IMG/VR virus record: IMGVR_UViG_3300043446_001867
Span: 1-47,963 of that record
DNA: 47,963 nt
Source of the DNA: a virus
Strand: one strand, 5' to 3'
In this document: in pieces, positions 39,030 to 45,774 of the stretch
How positions within the stretch are numbered: the first letter of the stretch is position 1
Layout of the letters: each line of letters opens with the position of its first letter
Position numbers and translations under genes: made by a program
Notes under the pieces: model-generated
Seen by the model: only the letters and a program-made list of their open reading frames with translations
Told to the model about the DNA's origin: nothing
The model's database searches: none

Positions 39030-39078
39030 ATATTATATTGTACTTGACTTTTATTGTTATAAAGACTATAATGGTTAT

Positions 39079-39183
39079 ATGAATAGACTTGTTGTATGTC
39101 CTAACTGCAAAAAAGAAATAGAGGTTAGGTGGGGTATATTTGCCCATGATACACTTAATAGACATATGAAGGAGCATAAATGA
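39079..39183 (+). CDS. C2H2 zinc-finger micro-protein (34 aa)
   Basis: TATAAT ends 6 nt before ATG 39079. CPNCKKEIEV and RHMKEHK give a C-x2-C...H-x3-H classical finger, unusual for a stand-alone bacterial-virus peptide of this size. ATGA overlap with the next gene. Confidence 0.68.
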   Translation: MNRLVVCPNCKKEIEVRWGIFAHDTLNRHMKEHK

Positions 39184-39344
39184 AAGATTATGGCTTTCCA
39201 GACCCAGACAATGATGGTTATGAAATTACAATACCTGACTATGTTGTAAGAGACATTGTTCGTGATTACCTTCAAAAAACATATTATTGGTCTATTGCCA
39301 TTGGTTCTTTTTTAATTGGATTTTTACTAGGAGTTATTGTATGA
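39180..39344 (+). CDS. C-tail-anchored membrane micro-protein (54 aa)
   Basis: Residues 1-33 are acidic and soluble; residues about 35-54 (YYWSIAIGSFLIGFLLGVIV) form a C-terminal transmembrane helix. Start and stop both overlap neighbours by ATGA, so it is translated in a chain with them. Confidence 0.65.
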   Translation: MKDYGFPDPDNDGYEITIPDYVVRDIVRDYLQKTYYWSIAIGSFLIGFLLGVIV

Positions 39345-39721
39345 AAGATCAATTAGATAGCATGAATGAGGTAAAGTCTATTTTGGATAACTCTGAGGCT
39401 ATTCATAATTCCCGACCCCCTTTACGATGGATTGCAAATTGGGCAGGATCGATAGCGTCTAAGAATATGTTAAAACTATCATACATGGAAGATGAAGGCA
39501 TTAAAGGATTTAAATATAAATACTATGGTTGGTTATGGGATACCTTTTGGCCGTTATATCAAAAACATGGAACATTTTATAAGTTATTAGATATGGATAT
39601 GTCTGGTTCTGGATGGGACGACTATAATGAAGATGGTATTCCTTATTGGGAAGAGTTTCATTGGGATTATATCGATGAAGAAACGGGAGATGCATTTAGG
39701 GTGATTAATTATGGAAAATAA
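39341..39721 (+). CDS. Hypothetical protein (126 aa)
   Basis: ATG 39341 overlaps the previous stop. Rich in Trp, Tyr and Asp (YYGWLWDTFWPLYQKHG, GWDDYNEDGIPYWEEFHWDY). No family. Its end overlaps the next gene by 11 nt. Confidence 0.65.
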   Translation: MKDQLDSMNEVKSILDNSEAIHNSRPPLRWIANWAGSIASKNMLKLSYMEDEGIKGFKYKYYGWLWDTFWPLYQKHGTFYKLLDMDMSGSGWDDYNEDGIPYWEEFHWDYIDEETGDAFRVINYGK

Positions 39722-39944
39722 TTTTGAAAATGGATTAGAGGACCCACAAGGAAAACTCAATGGCTTGGGTATGAAAATGCTTATAGTTGACTTACTATTA
39801 AAAGACTATAAAGAGTGTCCAAATGTTGAAGTTATAAATGATAAACTTTATTGCACAACATGGTATAGACATGATGATTGTGTTAGAGTTATGAAAATAT
39901 TATATAAAATTACAAAAGATACTAAATATTCTTTACCCAATTAA
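39711..39944 (+). CDS. Hypothetical protein (77 aa)
   Basis: Starts within the previous gene. Helical with two Cys (ECPNVEVINDKLYC). It ends 5 nt before tRNA-Met, so transcript and tRNA cluster are probably continuous. Confidence 0.62.
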   Translation: MENNFENGLEDPQGKLNGLGMKMLIVDLLLKDYKECPNVEVINDKLYCTTWYRHDDCVRVMKILYKITKDTKYSLPN

Positions 39945-39949
39945 AATAT

Positions 39950-40023
39950 GGAGCAGTAGCCAAGTTGGTCAAGGCCCCGAACTCATAATTCGGCTATCGT
40001 AGGTTCAAGTCCTACCTGCTCTA
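39950..40023 (+). tRNA. tRNA-Met (CAT)
   Basis: Acceptor GGAGCAG/CTGCTCT (terminal G-T), anticodon stem CCGAA/TTCGG with loop CTCATAA, T arm GTAGG-TTCAAGT-CCTAC. CCA not encoded. CAT could also be a lysidine-modified Ile2 isoacceptor; elongator Met is the default. Confidence 0.9.
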
Positions 40024-40027
40024 CTTA

Positions 40028-40103
40028 GCCCTTGTAGCCCAGTGGTAGAGGCACACGACTTAAAATCGTGACAGCGTTGGTTCGAATCCAACCAGGGGCA
40101 CCA
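40028..40103 (+). tRNA. tRNA-Leu (TAA) with short variable loop
   Basis: Acceptor GCCCTTG/CAGGGGC, anticodon stem CACGA/TCGTG with loop CTTAAAA, so anticodon TAA, T arm GTTGG-TTCGAAT-CCAAC, encoded CCA. The variable region is about 5 nt, whereas bacterial Leu tRNAs normally have a long variable arm, so charging identity is uncertain. Confidence 0.85.
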
Positions 40104-40104
40104 A

Positions 40105-40177
40105 ACCCCTGTAACTCAGTGGATAGAGTAGCAGACTTCTAATCTGTTTGTCGTTGGTTCAAATCCAATCAGGGGTG
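40105..40177 (+). tRNA. tRNA-Arg (TCT)
   Basis: Acceptor ACCCCTG/CAGGGGT, anticodon stem CAGA/TCTG with loop CTTCTAA, T arm GTTGG-TTCAAAT-CCAAT. Reads AGA, a codon frequent in these AT-rich genes. CCA not encoded. Confidence 0.92.
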
Positions 40178-40193
40178 CTACAATTAAATACTT

Positions 40194-40269
40194 TGGTCTG
40201 TAGTTCAGTTGGTAGAACACTCGACTGTTAATCGAGATGTCGCAGGATCGAGACCTGCCAGACCAGCCA
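40194..40269 (+). tRNA. tRNA-Asn (GTT)
   Basis: Acceptor TGGTCTG/CAGACCA, anticodon stem CTCGA/TCGAG with loop CTGTTAA, T arm GCAGG-ATCGAGA-CCTGC, encoded CCA. Confidence 0.93.
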
Positions 40270-40276
40270 AAACAAA

Positions 40277-40900
40277 TTAATTTAAATTTAATATAGATTT
40301 TTTATTTTGATACCATAATTTAATTTCTTTAAAATTATTATCTTCTCTTACTACATTTAATATTTTATTATAAAGTTTTGTTTGCGGCACACCAGTAGTA
40401 TCAACAAAATCAACATTTTTTATATTTTGTATGTTTAGTGGTGTAAGAATTTTAATTATAGTATCATTAATATTATTAATACATTGATCATGTGTTATTA
40501 ATTTTATATTGTTTGGAGATTTTTCTAAACATTCAATATAAGATTTATACATTTTGATTTGATAAGATATTAATTTAAAATCTCTTTCTAATAATTCTTC
40601 GCTGTTGTTTTGCCAGGGTCCAGATCTATCATCTTTATTCATAACTTTAATTCCACTATAACCATTAAACATTTTATCAACTAATAATGGAATAACAATT
40701 TCTGGATCTCTAATCACGGATAAAAAAGTAACATTTTCAAATTTTGGTAAAAACAAAATAGATTCTTGTTTCCAAAGAATCCAATTTTCTTCTTGAGGCC
40801 ACTGCGCTTTATTTTCATATAAACCATCAACAGATCTTATTAGTGATTCTGCTAAATCTATATGTCCAGACCACGGGTATGAATTTATTAAAATTTTCAT
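40277..40900 (-). CDS. Sulfotransferase-like P-loop protein
   Basis: 207 aa. The start MKILINSYPWSGHIDLAESL parallels the PAPS-binding loop of sulfotransferases (PxSGTT region), and FLSVIRDPEIVIPLL resembles the 3'-phosphate motif with RDP. Overall length suits small phage or cyanobacterial sulfotransferases. TATAAT ends exactly 6 nt before the ATG, so the mRNA is probably leaderless. It sits antisense between the two tRNA groups. Acceptor unknown; the family assignment needs profile comparison. Confidence 0.62.
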   Translation of the reverse strand: MKILINSYPWSGHIDLAESLIRSVDGLYENKAQWPQEENWILWKQESILFLPKFENVTFLSVIRDPEIVIPLLVDKMFNGYSGIKVMNKDDRSGPWQNNSEELLERDFKLISYQIKMYKSYIECLEKSPNNIKLITHDQCINNINDTIIKILTPLNIQNIKNVDFVDTTGVPQTKLYNKILNVVREDNNFKEIKLWYQNKKSILNLN

Positions 40901-40924
40901 ATTGATATTATACCTTAAACATGG

Positions 40925-40930
40925 TAAAAT
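40925..40930 (+). promoter_or_regulatory. Likely tRNA-Glu/Thr promoter -10
   Basis: Extended TGG plus TAAAAT, placing the start at about 40937, two bases before tRNA-Glu. Confidence 0.45.
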
Positions 40931-40938
40931 TAATTATT

Positions 40939-41010
40939 GGCCCTATCGTCTAGTGGTCAGGACAACAGGTTTTCAACCTGTAAAGCAGGGTTCAATTCCC
41001 TGTAGGGCTG
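40939..41010 (+). tRNA. tRNA-Glu (TTC)
   Basis: Acceptor GGCCCTA/TAGGGCT (terminal G-T), anticodon stem ACAGG/CCTGT with loop TTTTCAA, T arm CAGGG-TTCAATT-CCCTG. CCA not encoded. Confidence 0.93.
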
Positions 41011-41011
41011 C

Positions 41012-41083
41012 GCCTCCTTAACTCAGTGGCAGAGTACCCGCCTTGTAAGCGGGTTGTCGTAGGTTCAAATCCTACAGGAGGCT
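41012..41083 (+). tRNA. tRNA-Thr (TGT)
   Basis: Acceptor GCCTCCT/AGGAGGC, anticodon stem CCCGC/GCGGG with loop CTTGTAA, T arm GTAGG-TTCAAAT-CCTAC. One base after tRNA-Glu; CCA not encoded. Confidence 0.93.
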
Positions 41084-41084
41084 C

Positions 41085-41093
41085 TGGTATACT
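41085..41093 (+). promoter_or_regulatory. Extended -10 for the CDGSH gene
   Basis: TGGTATACT immediately after tRNA-Thr, leaving a short leader with AAAGGAG. Confidence 0.5.
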
Positions 41094-41109
41094 TTTATAA
41101 AGGAGAATT

Positions 41110-41331
41110 ATGAAACCAGGAATGATAGTAATGATAACTGATGAAGGTCAGTATAATAAAAAGGCTGCAGAAATTATATCTTCTGTAGATGATGATTTTA
41201 CGGTAAAGGTTTGTGACACTAGCGAAACAATAGTTTTAAAATCTAGTAGTTTAAAAAGAAGAAAACTGTGTGTTTGTAATACATCCAAAAGTAAACCATT
41301 TTGTGATGGCTCTCACTCTGGATTATTCTAA
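41110..41331 (+). CDS. CDGSH-type iron-sulfur protein
   Basis: 73 aa. The C-terminus C54-V-C56-N-T-S-K-S-K-P-F-C65-D-G-S-H69 is the exact three-Cys, one-His ligand set of the CDGSH [2Fe-2S] domain (mitoNEET-like). Residues 1-50 form a beta-rich SH3-like or KOW-like domain (MIVMITDEGQYNKKAAEI). CDGSH domains take part in redox sensing or cluster transfer. AAAGGAG precedes the ATG. Uncommon on phage genomes. Confidence 0.88.
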   Translation: MKPGMIVMITDEGQYNKKAAEIISSVDDDFTVKVCDTSETIVLKSSSLKRRKLCVCNTSKSKPFCDGSHSGLF

Positions 41332-42083
41332 TTCATAGTGTTATATTTTCCATCTATTACGATGCATATTTGATCTAATATATTCCTTGGCCCATTATTA
41401 AAATATAACCTTAGTCCATCTAATGTATCATGTACAACCTTTTCGTTATCCATTGTTAAGTTGTAACAAAGTGAAGCCTTTCTTGTTTTTCCTAATATAG
41501 AAATTGCTTCTTCCAAAAAGTTTGGAATTTCATCATGAAACTCTTGACCACGTTTTGCATTTCTTAACATCAAGACCATGGGGTATTTATAATCTTTTCT
41601 TTCTTCTAAAAATAACAATCTTTCTTCTTTAATAAATGGTAAGAAAGATTCAAATATAAAATTATGCATAGTTCCAGTAACTGCTACCGCAGCCATAACT
41701 ACTGATGGTCCAGGAGTAGAGGTAACTTCTATTCCTTCTAATATACATCTTTTGACTATTCTTGCTCCAGGATCAGCAACACCTGGCATTCCTTCATCAG
41801 AAATTAAATATACATCTTCTCCATTTTTTAATAGTTGCAATATTTTTTCCATATTGTGCAATTCGTATGCCTCACCTGGCTCACCTCCGTCAGAATCATA
41901 CTCTATTGATATTGTGTTTATGCTTGGCTTTTCCATTCCTAATTGAGGCCAAATTTTTTCAAATGCCTCTTCTCTTTCAATAACTATATTTTTTGCATTT
42001 TTAATATACTTATATGATCTAACAGACATGTCCTCCCAATTACCAACAGGAAGTCCAACTAAAAATAGTTTTCCATACTTCAT
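41328..42083 (-). CDS. RsmI-like tetrapyrrole-methylase-fold methyltransferase, copy 1
   Basis: 251 aa. LFLVGLPVGNWEDMSVRS, SDEGMPGVADPG at 95-106 and TPGPSVVMAA at 123-132 match the three conserved blocks of RsmI, which 2'-O-methylates C1402 of 16S rRNA. The SAM-binding GMPGVADPG loop differs slightly from the cellular GTPxISDPG. TATACT ends exactly 6 nt before the ATG. A second copy lies at 44.1 kb. rRNA, tRNA or small-molecule substrates are all possible. Confidence 0.85.
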   Translation of the reverse strand: MKYGKLFLVGLPVGNWEDMSVRSYKYIKNAKNIVIEREEAFEKIWPQLGMEKPSINTISIEYDSDGGEPGEAYELHNMEKILQLLKNGEDVYLISDEGMPGVADPGARIVKRCILEGIEVTSTPGPSVVMAAVAVTGTMHNFIFESFLPFIKEERLLFLEERKDYKYPMVLMLRNAKRGQEFHDEIPNFLEEAISILGKTRKASLCYNLTMDNEKVVHDTLDGLRLYFNNGPRNILDQICIVIDGKYNTMN

Positions 42084-42117
42084 ATATTAAGTATACACTA
42101 TGTGATACAATGATTTA

Positions 42118-42699
42118 ATGATAATAGACGACAATTTTTTATCAATAGAAGAAATTAAACATTTACAAAATGTTATGTATGAAGAACCAAAATGGAAATT
42201 TCCATGGATATTTAATAAATCTACAAACATAAAAACAGATAGTTATGCAATACTAGACGGAAAAAATATAATAGATAGTCCACAGTTTGTTCATATGGCT
42301 ATGTTTAATAAACAAAAACAGTCACCATTTGCAGATACATGTATATCTATATTAAATAAATTTTCCAGTAAAAATAATATTATTGTAAATGACATTGTTA
42401 GAATTAAAGCAAACATGATATTAAAAAATGGCAATAGTGGAATGCATTATCCTCATGTTGACGCAGACAAAAATCATTTAGTTTTTTTATATTATGTTAA
42501 TGATTCAGATGGTGATACAATTTTCTTTAATGAAAAATACAACGGCGACAAAATTGATAGTTTAAGTATTATGAAAAATGTATCTCCAGAATCTGGTAAA
42601 GCAATTGTTTTTGATGGCTTAACCTATCATGCATCTTCTAGTCCAGTAAAATCTGATTTTAGATGTGTTATTAATATAGATTTTATAGGAAGTTTATGA
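42118..42699 (+). CDS. 2OG-Fe(II) oxygenase, P4H-like
   Basis: 193 aa with H113-V-D115, H171 and R182, the full facial triad plus 2OG-binding Arg. FLYYVNDSDGDTIFF sits between them. TGATACAAT ends 6 nt before the ATG, so leaderless; divergent from the RsmI-like gene with only 34 bp between starts. Substrate unknown. Confidence 0.87.
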   Translation: MIIDDNFLSIEEIKHLQNVMYEEPKWKFPWIFNKSTNIKTDSYAILDGKNIIDSPQFVHMAMFNKQKQSPFADTCISILNKFSSKNNIIVNDIVRIKANMILKNGNSGMHYPHVDADKNHLVFLYYVNDSDGDTIFFNEKYNGDKIDSLSIMKNVSPESGKAIVFDGLTYHASSSPVKSDFRCVINIDFIGSL

Positions 42700-42762
42700 T
42701 ATAATAGTAATGTACCTGCCCAAAGGGGGGTATAACGAACTCGCTTAATAAGGAGGAAAATT

Positions 42763-43182
42763 ATGGTAAGTTCATTTGCATTGGATCTGTTTAAAGATCC
42801 ATTTTTTATTGGTTTCAACAGAGAGTTGGACCGTCTTTCAAATATCCATCGTGAGGCAACTCGTCAATCTTATCCACCATATGATGTGGTAAAACTTGAT
42901 GAAGACACTTACAGACTATCTTTAGCCCTTGCTGGTTTTAGTAAGGACGAGGTAGAGGTTTCTGTGGATAATGGAAGTTTAATTATCAAGGGTGAGAAAA
43001 CCGAAGAGGCTTCTAACGAAGTACTACATAAGGGTATCGCAACTAGGAAGTTCACACGCACCTTTGCTCTTGGAGAGTATATGGAGGTAGGTCGTGCTGA
43101 AATGGCAGACGGTATTCTTAGCATCTTTGTGGAACGTAACATCCCCGAAGAAAAGAAACCAAAAACAATCAAAATCAAATAA
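42763..43182 (+). CDS. Hsp20/alpha-crystallin small heat-shock protein
   Basis: 139 aa. YPPYDVVKLDEDTYRLSLAL, GFSKDEVEVSVDNGSLIIKG, FTRTFALGEYMEV and ADGILSIFVERN are the IbpA-type alpha-crystallin strands, with a KTIKIK tail (I-x-I motif). It holds unfolded proteins. AAGGAGG precedes the ATG after a leader of about 60 nt from TGATATAAT. Also found in cyanophages, where it is thought to aid virion assembly or host stress. Confidence 0.94.
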   Translation: MVSSFALDLFKDPFFIGFNRELDRLSNIHREATRQSYPPYDVVKLDEDTYRLSLALAGFSKDEVEVSVDNGSLIIKGEKTEEASNEVLHKGIATRKFTRTFALGEYMEVGRAEMADGILSIFVERNIPEEKKPKTIKIK

Positions 43183-43205
43183 ATAACAACAGCGTCATAC
43201 TGGCA

Positions 43206-43229
43206 CCTGAGCATGTGTTAAAACTGCTC
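43206..43229 (+). repeat. CCTGAGCA...ACTGCTC hairpin element, copy 4
   Basis: GAGCA/TGCTC stem after the Hsp20 gene. AGCATG could alternatively pair with CATGCT at 43236-43241, which overlaps the next promoter. Confidence 0.75.
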
Positions 43230-43252
43230 TTTTATCATGCTATAATGTTGTT

Positions 43253-43996
43253 ATGCCATATCATATAGGTGCTAAAGGATCTGGAGGATGTTCTGGATAC
43301 CCTGCCATGAAAGACACAGGAGAGGTTGTGGGATGCCACAAAACTCGTAGTAAGGCAGCAGCACAAATCTATGCTATAAACCGTTCTGAGGGCAATATAG
43401 GCAAAGCAATGGTTAAAGAGGGCGATATGGTCATGGCTCCACATGAAGAAGAAATGTTTGTAGGTCGTGTTGTTCATGTAATGAATGAAGGAATGTTAGG
43501 AGTTCCAGGATCAGAATATGCTATTGAAGCAAGTCCTACTGAGCCAGCAATATTAATACAACTTTTTGAAATGGAAGAAGGCGGTCTTGAAGAGACTGAA
43601 TATTTTGTAGGTGCAAAAGCATCAGAGGTTATGGTTATGCCATCATTAGAAGAAAATATTGGTATGGATAAAAACGAAGTTATTAAAGAAGATGTTTCAA
43701 CAATAGGTCAATCTGATTCAGAACCATGTCAGTACGATGGCTGTGGATGTCCTACATGCAAGGACATGAATGTTTGTTGTGATCTTTGTCCTGTATGTCA
43801 AGCAAATGAAATGAAATCAGATTGCTGTCCAGATTTAAATAAACAAGCACCGTGCTGGGAAGGCTATGTTCAACGTGGCATGAAACCTGGTAAAAATGGT
43901 AAACCAGTTCCTAATTGTGTTCCAGCAGAAAAAGTTTTATTCGAGGGATTTGGCAAAAAAATTTCTAAAACAGAAAGAATAACAGAAATTTGGTGA
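43253..43996 (+). CDS. Cys-rich actinophage protein with CGG..VVGCH domain
   Basis: 247 aa. HIGAKGSGGCSGYPAMKDTG followed by VVGCHKTRSKAAAQIYAIN is a small domain often attached to actinophage portal or capsid-maturation proteins. Residues about 155-195 are a dense Cys cluster (CQYDGCGCPTC, CCDLCPVC), and CWEGYVQRGMKPGKNG, then VPNCVP, is another phage module. TGCTATAAT ends 6 nt before the ATG. Not a complete head protein; exact role unknown. Confidence 0.75.
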   Translation: MPYHIGAKGSGGCSGYPAMKDTGEVVGCHKTRSKAAAQIYAINRSEGNIGKAMVKEGDMVMAPHEEEMFVGRVVHVMNEGMLGVPGSEYAIEASPTEPAILIQLFEMEEGGLEETEYFVGAKASEVMVMPSLEENIGMDKNEVIKEDVSTIGQSDSEPCQYDGCGCPTCKDMNVCCDLCPVCQANEMKSDCCPDLNKQAPCWEGYVQRGMKPGKNGKPVPNCVPAEKVLFEGFGKKISKTERITEIW

Positions 43997-43999
43997 TTT

Positions 44000-44149
44000 A
44001 TGTCTAAGAAATCTTCAGGATCATATAAGAGACATGATAGATTTAATCCTATACAAATTAAAGATGGAAATATTGTTCGCCTTCGTAAAGACGGAACAGT
44101 AAAGGCAGTTCTTGGTAAGTATGGCGAATATGGTAAAAATACTAAATAG
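44000..44149 (+). CDS. Basic micro-protein (49 aa)
   Basis: ATG 44000 lies 3 nt after the previous stop. Lys/Arg-rich (KKSSGSYKRHDRF, then VRLRKDGTVKAVLGKYG), likely nucleic-acid binding. It converges on the second RsmI-like gene with an 8-nt overlap. Confidence 0.6.
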   Translation: MSKKSSGSYKRHDRFNPIQIKDGNIVRLRKDGTVKAVLGKYGEYGKNTK

Positions 44150-44906
44150 TTATTTTTTGATTTGTAATTCCATCAACGACTAAGCATAAATTACCCAAAA
44201 CTTTATTATTTAATAAATACTCTTCTATATCTTTTAGCAATCCCCTTATTACTTTTTGTTTTGAAGTTGTTAAATCTATGCAAAGTACAGCACGTCGGTC
44301 TTCTCCAAAAAAAGAAATACATTCTTTAATAAAAACATCAGCATCAAAACAGTTATGTATCATATGAATTTTATCGTCACTGTCTATAGGTCTAGTGTTT
44401 GGGTTATGTAAAAGAAAGATCATTGGTGCAGGTGATGTTTGTAAAAATTTAAATTTTTCATGTCTGTCAGAGTTTGTATTAGACATAAATCCTTCAAATA
44501 TAAAGTTGTTCAGAACATTGCATACAGATGCTGCTGCTACTACAGTGGATGGGCCTGGAGTTGTTACTATTTCTATATTATTTTTTATTGCTTCTTTTAC
44601 TAATATTTCACCAGGATCTGCTAAACCAGGCATTCCTTCATCTGATATTATATAAACATCTTCTCCACCTTTAAGCAATAAAATAATTTTTTCTTTAATA
44701 TTCATTTCTCTGTTATTGTTTAAAGAAAAGCATATGTCTATTAATTCTGCACTATAATAAAAATTATTTAAATTACAATATTCCTTAAACCTGTCTATAT
44801 CTTCAACACAAATATATTTAGCGTCAGAAAAAGCGTCCAGCAGTCTTTTGGAAACATCTAAACTATTCCCTATTGGGGATCCAACTAGATATAACTTACC
44901 ATACAT
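44142..44906 (-). CDS. RsmI-like methyltransferase, copy 2
   Basis: 254 aa with the same blocks as copy 1: LYLVGSPIGNSLDVSKR, SDEGMPGLADPG at 88-99 and TTPGPSTVVAAA at 116-127, plus FIFEGFM. The two copies are diverged paralogues. It overlaps the small upstream gene by 11 nt. Two such methylases in one phage region suggest distinct rRNA/tRNA sites or a precorrin-like small-molecule role. Confidence 0.85.
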   Translation of the reverse strand: MYGKLYLVGSPIGNSLDVSKRLLDAFSDAKYICVEDIDRFKEYCNLNNFYYSAELIDICFSLNNNREMNIKEKIILLLKGGEDVYIISDEGMPGLADPGEILVKEAIKNNIEIVTTPGPSTVVAAASVCNVLNNFIFEGFMSNTNSDRHEKFKFLQTSPAPMIFLLHNPNTRPIDSDDKIHMIHNCFDADVFIKECISFFGEDRRAVLCIDLTTSKQKVIRGLLKDIEEYLLNNKVLGNLCLVVDGITNQKITI

Positions 44907-45075
44907 CTCGCAAATTACTTTCTTTTAAATACTTTTTAAATAACTGCATTAACTCATCAGCATATTTATCGTAATCGATATCTAATATAAGATTTCCATC
45001 TATTAATTTGTGTACTTTAATTTCTTTTCCTATATTAAATAATACTTCTTTTATAGAGTCTTCTACATTTTTCAT
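44896..45075 (-). CDS. Hypothetical micro-protein (59 aa)
   Basis: ATG 45075 lies one base after the upstream stop; a longer reading would sit inside the oxygenase gene. Helical and charged (VEDSIKEVLFNIGKEIKVHK, LMQLFKKYLKES). Its stop overlaps the RsmI-like gene, so all three minus-strand genes are coupled. Confidence 0.6.
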   Translation of the reverse strand: MKNVEDSIKEVLFNIGKEIKVHKLIDGNLILDIDYDKYADELMQLFKKYLKESNLRDVW

Positions 45076-45076
45076 A

Positions 45077-45739
45077 TTAGTAAAAAGTACTTGGATCTGG
45101 ATGCATATCATAATATTCAGAAAAGAATCTATTTCTTTCATGAAGTATTTGATCTTGATGATCATCATAAGGCACATCTTCTACATACTCTAAATGACAG
45201 AATATCATGTCCTGATGGCTACCTGACTTTAATTCTTTCTTTCTTCTCCAATGAGGTTGCTGTGTTCCAGCAAAGACTAGTGCCTGATTATCTTCTAAAA
45301 AGTATTCTATATCTTCTACTACAACTCCCCACTCTTCATCTGCTCTAATTTGTATGTCAAACGTTATTCTTTGTTTGTCTCTCATATCTGTATGTGGAAA
45401 TAATTTAGTCATCCATCCATACTCCATACTATATCTAGCAAATGAATGATCATCAACCAATCTGACATTATCACCCAAAGATCTTTTTACTGCTTCGTTT
45501 ATTTTATCTTTAATCCTTGGACCTAAATCTATATGCCAAGCCTTCATCCCGCCCCATTTTTGAATTTGTGTTTTTTCATCTGGAGTATTGTTTATAATTT
45601 CATATAAATGTTCTATATCTTCTTTAGAAAAAATATTATCTACTATAAATGGAACAAAGTCCTGATTTGATATAGGCTCTTGAGACATCTTTAATTCTAT
45701 ATACTTATCGTAGGCTGGCCCTTTTATTGGTTCTTTCAT
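45077..45739 (-). CDS. 2OG-Fe(II) oxygenase, HWRP subfamily
   Basis: 220 aa. H116-T-D118, distal H163 in QQPHWRRK, DNQALVFAGT and WGVVVEDIEYFL match the paralogues at 22 and 35.7 kb. TGATATAAT lies 8 nt before the ATG. It heads an operon with a micro-gene and the second RsmI-like methylase, so oxidation and methylation may act in one pathway. Confidence 0.82.
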   Translation of the reverse strand: MKEPIKGPAYDKYIELKMSQEPISNQDFVPFIVDNIFSKEDIEHLYEIINNTPDEKTQIQKWGGMKAWHIDLGPRIKDKINEAVKRSLGDNVRLVDDHSFARYSMEYGWMTKLFPHTDMRDKQRITFDIQIRADEEWGVVVEDIEYFLEDNQALVFAGTQQPHWRRKKELKSGSHQDMIFCHLEYVEDVPYDDHQDQILHERNRFFSEYYDMHPDPSTFY

Positions 45740-45774
45740 AATACTTTATTATATCATAGTGTATAATCATTATT

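Noticed and set aside
40028-40103. Ochre suppressor tRNA
   Set aside because: A suppressor would need anticodon TTA; with U at position 33 the anticodon here is TAA, reading UUA.
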